From Firmicutes bacterium UBA5486 (GTDB lineage Bacteria > Bacillota > UBA4882 > UBA10575): a stretch of 10,709 nucleotides of DNA. A program made the translations under genes and the position numbers. The stretch is from assembly GCA_002427045.1 (NCBI GenBank), contig DIPO01000048.1:1-10709 (forward strand), read 5' to 3'. The stretch's first letter is position 1; each line of letters opens with the position of its first letter. Shown in pieces: positions 5,935 to 10,709 of this stretch. The notes beneath the pieces are model-generated. The model did not search any database. It saw only the letters and a list, made by a program, of their open reading frames with translations, and was not told the DNA's origin.

Positions 5935-6657
5935 ATGGAGTTTACCCTGAAAAACATCAGCAAATCCTATGGAAAGCTGCAGGTTCTAAACAGCCTTTCG
6001 CTTGAAATTGAAGAAAATAGCATCATCGCTTTTTTAGGCCCCTCCGGTTGCGGAAAGACCACTCTCCTGTCTCTAATTGCCGGATTAAACCAGCCAGATG
6101 ACGGCGAGATTCTAGGGTTAGAAAATAAGTCGATCAGCTACCTTTTTCAGGAACCAAGATTACTAGACTGGCTTACAGTCGCTGATAACCTTAGTTTTGT
6201 TCTAACAGATCAGATCGCTGGTGATGAGATCAAGCATAGAATAGATTACTACTTAAAGCATATGGAGATTCTGGAGTACCGTAATGCTTACCCCCGCAGG
6301 CTAAGTGGCGGGCAACGCCAACGTGTAGCAATGGCCAGGGCTCTGGCTTATCCTTCCCGCATATTATTAATGGATGAACCCTTTAAATCTCTTGATTTAG
6401 GTTTAAAATTAGAATTAATCCACAGGTTACTGCTGCTCTGGACAGCTGAACCCCGTACCATCATCCTGGTTACACATGATACTAAAGAGGCCTTACTCCT
6501 AGCAGATGAGATCTTTGTCCTCTCCGAAAAACCGACTGTAATCAAAAGTCACCACCGGATTTCCATCCCTAAGCAAAAAAGGAAAACCGCCGACCTTTCT
6601 CTTCTCCACTTAGAACAGACAATTATTAATGAACTGATAAATAATGAAACTTACTGA
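5935..6657 (+). CDS. ABC transporter ATP-binding protein, NitT/TauT type
   Basis: A 240-aa ATPase that powers the importer. All motifs are present: Walker A GPSGCGKTT (35-43), Q-loop FQEPRLLDW (71-79), signature LSGGQRQRVAMARAL (123-137), Walker B ILLMDEP (143-149) with D-loop KSLD, and switch His181 in VTHDTKEAL. Q-loop PRLLDW and D-loop FKSLD are usual in the SsuB/TauB/ThiZ group. I chose ATG 5935, which has GAAGG seven bases upstream. A GTG at 5920 (adding five residues, overlapping the permease stop as GTGA) is possible. At 240 aa it is a little short for the group (about 250). It is the last gene of the operon and converges on the hemolysin III gene with 15 bases between stops; no terminator is obvious there. 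Confidence 0.93.
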   Translation: MEFTLKNISKSYGKLQVLNSLSLEIEENSIIAFLGPSGCGKTTLLSLIAGLNQPDDGEILGLENKSISYLFQEPRLLDWLTVADNLSFVLTDQIAGDEIKHRIDYYLKHMEILEYRNAYPRRLSGGQRQRVAMARALAYPSRILLMDEPFKSLDLGLKLELIHRLLLLWTAEPRTIILVTHDTKEALLLADEIFVLSEKPTVIKSHHRISIPKQKRKTADLSLLHLEQTIINELINNETY

Positions 6658-6672
6658 TAATAATCGAGTTTC

Positions 6673-7305
6673 TTAACCAACAATAGCAGTACATATTAAT
6701 AGATAATGGAAGACGCCTCCTAAAAGGATAAAGAGATGGAAGATCTCGTGAAAACCAAACATGCTATTAATTACAGGTTTTTTTATCGCATAGAATACTG
6801 CCCCGGCAGTATAAGATAGGCCGCCTGCAAAAAGATAAATCACGGCGTTTTTCGGCATATTTGCTACAAATTCCCTAAGTGGCAGTATTCCGATCCAGCC
6901 CATTATAAGATAGATTACTGTTGAAAAATAGCGTGGTGCTTTTATATAAAAAACCTTGAAAAAGATTCCCGCAAAAACTAAAACCCATTGTAATGAGATA
7001 ATTAGCCATTTCCAATACCCTGATAAATAAACGTAACAAACTGGTGTGTAGGTTCCTGCAATCATAAAATAGATTGCAATATGATCTAAGATCCGCCAGA
7101 AAGAGTTCCCATCCTCGATTTGTTTAAAAGCATGATATAAAGAACTGGTCGAAAAGAGAAATATAATAGAGATTCCATAAATAAGTGAGATCCATAGATT
7201 TGATTCATATTTTTTCGTTAGAAATAATAAATAAACCGTACCGATAAGTGCGGCAATCGCACCAATAAGATGTGAATAAAACGATATTTTTTCTTGAACT
7301 TTAAA
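6673..7305 (-). CDS. Hemolysin III / PAQR-family membrane protein lacking a standard start codon
   Basis: An uninterrupted frame of 210 codons with about seven transmembrane segments matches the hemolysin III (YqfA/YplQ) family over its full usual length. The PAQR metal-site residues are present: His12, SSLYH (54-58), LDH (73-75), and HEIFH plus a third His near the end (186, 190, 200). The first ATG in frame is at codon 81 (7063-7065), after the conserved N-terminal third, and no GTG or TTG comes before it. An in-frame TAA lies at 7306-7308. A strong GAGGAGGAG ribosome binding site (7312-7320) points to the codon TTT at 7303-7305, one base from TTG. So either the start was lost by a point change, or a rare start such as AUU/AUA is used, or there is a sequence error. 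The biochemical role is uncertain despite the name; a hydrolase-like metal site is known for PAQR relatives. Confidence 0.8.
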   Translation of the reverse strand, partial: FKVQEKISFYSHLIGAIAALIGTVYLLFLTKKYESNLWISLIYGISIIFLFSTSSLYHAFKQIEDGNSFWRILDHIAIYFMIAGTYTPVCYVYLSGYWKWLIISLQWVLVFAGIFFKVFYIKAPRYFSTVIYLIMGWIGILPLREFVANMPKNAVIYLFAGGLSYTAGAVFYAIKKPVINSMFGFHEIFHLFILLGGVFHYLLICTAIVG

Positions 7306-7311
7306 TTAAAT

Positions 7312-7335
7312 CTCCTCCTCTGTTTTTTTATTATA
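7312..7335 (-). promoter_or_regulatory. -10 box and ribosome binding site of the hemolysin III gene
   Basis: A perfect minus-strand TATAAT lies at 7330-7335, with GAGGAGGAG at 7312-7320 just downstream, giving a very short leader. The -35 region is only AT-rich (no TTGACA-like hexamer at 16-18 bases). The strong ribosome binding site shows that the real start was meant to be at about 7303-7305. Confidence 0.5.
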
Positions 7336-7395
7336 AAATAAAAAACATTCAATTTTAATACTTCCTTATGAAATTATCAAAGCTATATGCATTGT

Positions 7396-7525
7396 TACCT
7401 AAGCTTTTTGCGTTGTGTCCTTTTTAAAAGGTCCCATCACAATATATAGTCTTGGGCTTGTATTAGGCTATCAATATATTGTGCGGGGACAGAAATAATC
7501 AATGATAACGCAAAAAGCCCTACCT
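7396..7525. mobile_element. 120-bp MITE-like element with 5-bp target duplications
   Basis: Element 7401-7520 is flanked by perfect TACCT repeats (7396-7400 and 7521-7525). The ends are inverted repeats: AAGCTTTTTGCGTT on the left and, read inwards, GGGCTTTTTGCGTT on the right (12 of 14 equal). Inside, GTCCC-N2-CACAATATAT (7431-7447) pairs with its complement at 7474-7490 at exactly mirrored distances, so the whole element is one near-palindrome centred at 7460. It has no ORF. It is probably a non-autonomous miniature element moved by a transposase encoded elsewhere. A sequence nearly identical to the right end recurs at 10677-10709. Confidence 0.82.
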
Positions 7526-7706
7526 GATAGAGAGCGGTTTAATTTACAAAGAGACTCCTTCAATCATTTTGTAAAAACATATGTTTAAGTTGTTAGACCG
7601 GAATATCTGGAATTAGTTGCATCCCTTTTTTAATAATCAAAAAAGATCATAATAACACAACAACAGGTTACTAACCCGTATTTTTCTTGGATTCAAGGCA
7701 ACCAAC
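7526..7706. other. AT-rich intergenic stretch, no gene seen
   Basis: Between the MITE-like element and the zinc-ribbon terminator I see no credible ORF or RNA gene. A small hairpin (CTTTTTT with AAAAAAG around 7625-7645) is the only structure, and it is too AT-rich to call a terminator. Confidence 0.5.
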
Positions 7707-7745
7707 AAAAAAGGAAAACAGAAATAATTCCTGCTTTCCTTTTTC
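7707..7745. terminator. Bidirectional terminator, end of the zinc-ribbon gene
   Basis: AAAAAGGAAA (7708-7717) pairs perfectly with TTTCCTTTTT (7735-7744); one mismatch further in, CAG pairs with CTG. T-runs exit on both strands. It lies 29 bases past the stop of the minus-strand gene that ends at 7774. Confidence 0.75.
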
Positions 7746-7773
7746 TAGTTTTATACTGTTTAAATATTAAACC

Positions 7774-8091
7774 TTAGTTATATTCACACCCTATAGCTAA
7801 AGGATCCTCAGTTAAATCTTTTGATTTACAGTATGGACAACGGGGTGGCGCATTTAGCCGATATTCTCCCCCACATGTACATTTCTCAATCTTCTCTTCT
7901 AAATACATAGGGTGCATCTCTTCCAAATGCTCATTATAATATCGTTTTAAAGAGGAAGTTTGCCATAAACGAATGATTTTTTCTGCTCCGCATCTGAGAC
8001 AATGAAGAATATGAAAGGTCGCTCCCCAACCCACCCGGACTATAGACCTTCCTTCGCAGTGGTTACAAATTACGTGATATTCACCGGCCAT
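7774..8091 (-). CDS. Double zinc-ribbon protein, function unknown
   Basis: A 105-aa cytosolic protein with eight cysteines arranged as two zinc knuckle pairs. The first ribbon is C9-x2-C12 and C31-x2-C34. The second is C71-x-C73 (CTCGG) and C85-x2-C88 (CPYC). A linker of about 35 residues rich in charged and aromatic residues lies between them. A ninth cysteine is near the C-terminus. I do not recognise a named family; zinc ribbons of this sort bind nucleic acid or protein. The ATG at 8089-8091 is chosen over one ten codons upstream because GAGGAGG lies eight bases before it and inside the longer version. Promoter and terminator at 8146-8174 and 7707-7745 make it a single-gene unit. An eight-codon ORF in its leader ends on the ribosome binding site, but has no binding site of its own. 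Confidence 0.8.
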   Translation of the reverse strand: MAGEYHVICNHCEGRSIVRVGWGATFHILHCLRCGAEKIIRLWQTSSLKRYYNEHLEEMHPMYLEEKIEKCTCGGEYRLNAPPRCPYCKSKDLTEDPLAIGCEYN

Positions 8092-8145
8092 TTTAGCACC
8101 CTCCTCAAGTTTTAGATTCAATTAGCAACATTTTTATTTTAATCT

Positions 8146-8174
8146 AGTTTAGATCTCTTTTACTCTTTTGTCAA
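8146..8174 (-). promoter_or_regulatory. Promoter of the zinc-ribbon gene
   Basis: On the minus strand TTGACA (8169-8174), a 17-base spacer and TAAACT (8146-8151) predict a start near 8139 and a leader of about 48 nt. Both hexamers are the same as in the birA promoter. Confidence 0.72.
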
Positions 8175-8205
8175 TTACTATTAAAGAGATTTTCATAATT
8201 CATAG

Positions 8206-8427
8206 AATTACATAATTGAATTATTTTCTTACGTTCTCCAGCATACATACCACAGCTTCACTTTTGAAGAATTGAAAATAGACACCAGGACCATATCTGA
8301 TATTTGCGGACACTCTTCGGCATCATTTACCGACCGACAATATATCCATACCGACACAGATTACCAAGACGAGGCAATGGACAAGCTAGATGCTATATTT
8401 GAGCAAAGGAAAACCTCAGCTAATTAA
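8206..8427 (+). pseudogene. C-terminal remnant of a tyrosine recombinase/integrase
   Basis: An open frame of 73 codons with no plausible start encodes the last part of a phage/ICE-type integrase. Similarity is convincing from about 8236. The HxLRHTF box appears as LQHTYHSF, with the catalytic Arg changed to Gln (CAG, one transition from CGG). Then come DTRTISDICGHSSASFT, with the box III His, and RQYIHTDTD, with the nucleophilic Tyr. The acidic helical tail EAMDKLDAIFEQRK is typical of this group. The N-terminal DNA-binding and core domains are missing, and a TAG closes the frame at 8203. It ends inside its own terminator loop and points at the 3' end of tRNA-Thr, 107 bases away, as integrases of tRNA-targeting islands do. 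It is a decayed scar, not a working enzyme. Confidence 0.82.
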
Positions 8428-8439
8428 CTGGGGTTTTTC
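8410..8439 (+). terminator. Terminator of the integrase remnant
   Basis: AAAACCTCAG (8410-8419) pairs with CTGGGGTTTT (8428-8437) with one G-U pair and an 8-base loop that contains the TAA stop codon; T5 follows the G-run. A compact gene-end typical of mobile elements. Confidence 0.75.
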
Positions 8440-8493
8440 TCAATAATTGTACCCTTTCTAGCTGGGGTTTAAGAAGTTTTTCATCAAATCGGT

Positions 8494-8526
8494 AAAAAAA
8501 TAAGGTTCCCGTTTCCGGAAACCCTT
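8494..8526 (-). terminator. Terminator of tRNA-Thr
   Basis: On the minus strand an AAGG[G]TTTCCG stem with a GAAA tetraloop pairs back over ten base pairs (one bulge) and exits into ATTTTTTT (8494-8501). It starts nine bases past the tRNA CCA end. Confidence 0.75.
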
Positions 8527-8534
8527 AATTTCAC

Positions 8535-8610
8535 TGGAGCCAGCGATCAGACTTGAACTGATAACCTGCTGATTACAAATCAGCTGCTCTGCCAATTGAG
8601 CTACGCTGGC
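8535..8610 (-). tRNA. tRNA-Thr (anticodon UGU), CCA encoded
   Basis: A complete cloverleaf: acceptor GCCAGCG/CGCTGGC, D arm GCTC-AATTGGCA-GAGC, anticodon stem GCTGA/TCAGC with loop TTTGTAA (anticodon TGT, reads ACA), 5-base variable loop, T arm ATCAG-TTCAAGT-CTGAT, discriminator T and an encoded CCA. It is 76 nt and all stems pair. It is transcribed alone from 8634-8662 and terminated at 8494-8526. Its 3' end faces the integrase remnant, which suggests it served as an attachment site. Confidence 0.97.
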
Positions 8611-8633
8611 TTTATATAGTCTAACGATAAATA

Positions 8634-8662
8634 ATTATAGCATAACCTGATAATTGATTCAA
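8634..8662 (-). promoter_or_regulatory. Promoter of tRNA-Thr
   Basis: TTGAAT (8657-8662), 17-base spacer, perfect TATAAT (8634-8639) with an extended TGC just before it. This is a strong stable-RNA-type promoter about 24 bases from the mature 5' end. Confidence 0.8.
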
Positions 8663-8903
8663 GCACTTTTTGATTTTTTTGTAGTTATTCTATGATAATG
8701 TCACCTTAAGATCTTTCTAAGAAATTGTCATTAGTGTAAAATTGAGGAATAATATTATCTAGGAATCAAGATGGAATAAAAAGGTTGCTCATTGCACACT
8801 TTCTTATTGAAGGGAACCTAATTAAGTAAAGCTGCTTTATTCAATACAAACAAAAAGCTCCTAGATGCTTCAGTAAATTCCCTTAAATAATAAAACCAAA
8901 GAA
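8663..8903. other. Intergenic stretch between tRNA-Thr and the Cys-rich gene, no gene seen
   Basis: This is AT-rich, with many stops in all frames. I see no ORF with a ribosome binding site. A weak nested dyad (TAATG with CATTA around 8697-8732) is the only structure. Given the integrase remnant on the other side of the tRNA, this may be ordinary chromosomal spacer. Confidence 0.45.
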
Positions 8904-8956
8904 AACAGATTGACGCCAGAGTTGTTTTTCGCGTATAATAAAGTTAACAATCTGTT
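8904..8956 (+). promoter_or_regulatory. Promoter of the Cys-rich gene bracketed by a 9-bp inverted repeat
   Basis: TTGACG (8910-8915), 18-base spacer, TATAAT (8934-8939), start near 8946. A perfect inverted repeat AACAGATTG (8904-8912) and CAATCTGTT (8948-8956) overlaps the -35 on one side and the start site on the other. The arm centres are 44 bases apart, about four helix turns. This suits a repressor that binds both arms and loops or fences the promoter; the regulator is unknown. Confidence 0.65.
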
Positions 8957-9017
8957 AATTGCTGTTTGTTCTCTGGAAACTTGTAGGAAAGTATCGACAC
9001 AAGGTGGTGATTAGAAA

Positions 9018-9164
9018 ATGTGTCTGCTGCAACAAGAGTGTTGTGCCAAATGCAATCATAACCAGAGATGCCCAGAAAACCTTTCTCTCTGCAAAACATG
9101 CCCTTACTCTGATGAGTGTGCATTTCCTTCCCATCATGAAATTCTTTTTCCCAAGAAAAAATAA
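9018..9164 (+). CDS. 48-aa cysteine-rich small protein, unrecognised
   Basis: A 48-aa protein with eight cysteines (positions 2, 8, 9, 12, 18, 25, 28, 34) and three histidines. It has two CPxx turns and the spacing ECCAKC...RCPE...LCKTCPYSDEC, ending in a basic FPKKK tail. The spacing suggests a small metal-binding (zinc or iron-sulphur) module. There is no signal peptide. I do not recognise a family. Translation is supported by AAGGTGGTGA eight bases before the ATG, transcription by a near-consensus promoter at 8910-8939, and termination by the hairpin at 9244-9275, so it is a complete single-gene unit. Dense cysteines over a conserved length without a stop make a chance ORF unlikely. Metal storage, redox sensing or a protein-partner role are all open; the inverted repeat at its promoter suggests tight control. 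Confidence 0.72.
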   Translation: MCLLQQECCAKCNHNQRCPENLSLCKTCPYSDECAFPSHHEILFPKKK

Positions 9165-9243
9165 TCATTCTTTTAATTGTAATTGCCCGCTTATGGGCTA
9201 ACCCTTTTACAGCCGATTGTACTTGTTCTCACAAACACAAACC

Positions 9244-9275
9244 AAGCCGCTTAGAGAATATAAAGGCGGTTTTTT
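9244..9275 (+). terminator. Terminator of the Cys-rich gene
   Basis: CCGC (9247-9250) pairs with GCGG (9266-9269), extended by TT/AA across a bulged G and by AA/TT outside, then T6 (9270-9275). It is modest in strength. A smaller GCCC/GGGC hairpin sits earlier at 9185-9198. The terminator lies directly against the end of the convergent SWIM gene. Confidence 0.6.
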
Positions 9276-9276
9276 A

Positions 9277-10587
9277 TTATCTAAAAATCCCTTCTTCAGC
9301 TATTAATTCAGGATAAAGCTGAGGCTTTTTTATTTTTAAGCAGTGAAATAATCTTTTTTTCACAGAATTCCATTCTCCCACCCTTATTGCCAGCTCCTTT
9401 AAGCGGAAAAATTCTGTTTTTCCCGGCCGCTCTTCGAAATTAAGGAGTTCAAGGAATAATGCTTCCCTTTCTTCTCCCAGTTTCCGGTGCATCTGAGCCA
9501 AGCGATAACGTAAAACAAAACGTTGATTATCTGAAGAAAAACGGGATAGAGCTATCTTTATAACCGTCTTGGCCTTTTCGTACCATTCATTCTCTGCTAG
9601 TAAATCCAGTAAAACTAATACCCTTATTAACTGGCTATTACACCACTGAATAAACTTATCTAATTCCTCTTCCTCTTTAAAATTAATCAAGATTGACCCA
9701 ATTAAACGAATCTTTTTCAAACCAAAAAGACCAAGTTTTTCTTCTTTTTCCGGAATAGAAAGTAGAGAGATAAATTCTCTTTTCCCCGCCTCCCCTTTCT
9801 CTAAGAAAGCAAAAAATAATTGGTGGAATTTCTCTTCCTCTGAATCTTCCAAGATGAGCTTTAGATAAGCTTCTATTAATTCCTTAAGTATTTCTTCATT
9901 TAAATCCGGAAAAGAGTGACAAATAAATAAATCAGAAGCCTCAAAGAAAAGGTGTAACAGAAAGCTTTTCCCTTCCGGCAGAGCAATCAGAAGCTCTCTA
10001 GTCCGTTTTATCAAGGATAAAAGAGCTGTCCCCACTTCAGGCGCGCCTTCATCAATTGTAACTTGGATCATCCTTAGAATTGACCTATACTTCTCCTCTA
10101 ACAACTGCTGCTTTGCCCATGGAGAAACAGATTGAAAATCTAAATTATTTACCAGGCAAAGCAGGCTTTCACCGGATAGTTTCTGTTTTTCTCTTTCCTT
10201 CCCAGCTAATAACCTTTCTAGTAAAGCCCCTTCTTCCAAAACTAATTGGTCAAGGATCTCCAGAATCTGATTCTCGGAAAGGGCTTTCACTTTGGTTAAG
10301 AGCTGATCTACCCGACTAAAGTTTTGGGGTGCTACCGACCAGCCCCAAATGACTGCTGCTGCATGCTGGCAATATTCTTCAAGACAAGAACAAACAACTG
10401 TTAAAGAACGGCCTCTAACTCTAATTCTTACCCGGTGTGAACCTGTTATTCCGATTACTGTCGCCTGCCATGCTCCCCTCCCCTGAACCATCTCTTGTAC
10501 CAGCCCGGCCCGCCAATACTCTCCACCTAGCCGCCATTTTTCCGGACTGAATTCTCCTCTAAGCTCTTTACCTTTGGGCAAAAACAT
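9277..10587 (-). CDS. SWIM zinc-finger protein with long helical C-terminus
   Basis: A 436-aa cytosolic protein. The N-terminal 90 residues form a SWIM domain: a beta segment (ATVIGITGSHRVRIRVRG) followed by CSCLEEYCQHAAAVIW, giving the CxC-x4-CxH ligands Cys66, Cys68, Cys73 and His75. SWIM domains bind DNA or protein. In bacteria such proteins often sit beside SNF2-type helicases, but none is in this window; one could lie beyond it only if unlinked or on the far side of the MITE-like end. The rest is almost entirely charged amphipathic helix, with a TPR-like stretch near residues 345-420 (RYRLAQMHRKLGEEREALFLE). The ATG at 10585-10587 is preceded by GGGGTGA. No clear promoter was found; the 5' region carries a hairpin (10634-10650) and, at 10677, the end of a repeat element. 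Family call firm, function unknown. Confidence 0.8.
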   Translation of the reverse strand: MFLPKGKELRGEFSPEKWRLGGEYWRAGLVQEMVQGRGAWQATVIGITGSHRVRIRVRGRSLTVVCSCLEEYCQHAAAVIWGWSVAPQNFSRVDQLLTKVKALSENQILEILDQLVLEEGALLERLLAGKEREKQKLSGESLLCLVNNLDFQSVSPWAKQQLLEEKYRSILRMIQVTIDEGAPEVGTALLSLIKRTRELLIALPEGKSFLLHLFFEASDLFICHSFPDLNEEILKELIEAYLKLILEDSEEEKFHQLFFAFLEKGEAGKREFISLLSIPEKEEKLGLFGLKKIRLIGSILINFKEEEELDKFIQWCNSQLIRVLVLLDLLAENEWYEKAKTVIKIALSRFSSDNQRFVLRYRLAQMHRKLGEEREALFLELLNFEERPGKTEFFRLKELAIRVGEWNSVKKRLFHCLKIKKPQLYPELIAEEGIFR

Positions 10588-10676
10588 ACTACTTCACCCC
10601 TAGCTTCCCCCTTATCGCGTAAGCAATTTTATCCCCACCTAGTAGGCGGGCTTGACCAGATCAAATGCTTCAATAA

Positions 10677-10709
10677 GGGCTTTTTGCGTTGTCATTGATT
10701 TTTTCTGTC
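10677..10709. mobile_element. End of a second copy of the MITE/IS-type element, cut by the window edge
   Basis: GGGCTTTTTGCGTT (10677-10690) and the 19 bases after it match the right arm of the element at 7401-7520 (read inwards from 7520) with only two differences in 33 bases. The copy runs off the window, so it could be another miniature element or the end of the full insertion sequence that mobilises it. Confidence 0.75.

Noticed and set aside
9185..9198. GCCC/GGGC hairpin as the main terminator of the Cys-rich gene
   Set aside because: Only four base pairs and followed by CCCTTTTA rather than a T-run; the hairpin at 9244-9275 with T6 is better.
8959..9201. Longer overlapping ORFs on both strands over the Cys-rich gene
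   Set aside because: They lack ribosome binding sites and family-like sequence; the 48-aa frame has promoter, binding site, terminator and a coherent cysteine pattern.
10080..10319. Plus-strand 79-codon ORF inside the SWIM gene
   Set aside because: A shadow of the minus-strand coding sequence, with no ribosome binding site and no recognisable content.

Overview
The window looks like chromosomal DNA of a low-to-moderate-GC Gram-positive-type (Bacillota), probably anaerobic bacterium. The reasons are strong GGAGG-type ribosome binding sites, SigA-like promoters, Rho-independent terminators, a LipM-type octanoyltransferase next to gcvH, a DUF951 protein, a bifunctional BirA with BioY, and a TM1266-family protein of the kind linked to [FeFe]-hydrogenase systems. 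The exact lineage cannot be read from the sequence.

Left part (1-3700, genes on the minus strand): gcvH, lipM and a DUF951 gene form one tight operon from a promoter at 1682-1710. LipM puts octanoate on GcvH, so carrier and loading enzyme are made together. Facing away from gcvH is a 28-codon ORF (1749-1835) with an excellent ribosome binding site and its own terminator. Next is birA-bioY (biotin ligase/repressor plus biotin uptake S component), overlapping by one base. A BirA-type operator (3664-3695) covers the -35 box of the birA promoter, which implies a closed biotin feedback loop.

Middle part (3760-6660, plus strand): a four-gene operon encodes a TM1266-family small protein and a NitT/TauT-type ABC importer (binding protein, permease, ATPase). 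It is preceded by a leader of about 150 nt. The leader starts at a good promoter, has alternative pairings, and ends in a perfect 9-bp terminator just before the first ribosome binding site. This looks like a riboswitch or attenuator that I cannot assign to a known class, and it is one of the two most interesting objects here.

Right part (6660-10709): this region is patchier. It holds an intact-looking hemolysin III/PAQR-family gene with no ATG, GTG or TTG start behind a strong ribosome binding site. It also holds a 120-bp symmetric MITE-like element with 5-bp target duplications, a related end running off the right edge, a zinc-ribbon protein, and the decayed C-terminus of a tyrosine recombinase next to tRNA-Thr(UGU), a typical island scar. 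Beyond the tRNA lies an undescribed 48-aa protein with eight cysteines, whose promoter is bracketed by a perfect 9-bp inverted repeat. Last is a SWIM zinc-finger protein of 436 aa.

No CRISPR array, complete transposase or rRNA gene is present. All assignments are by reading alone; no database search was run.
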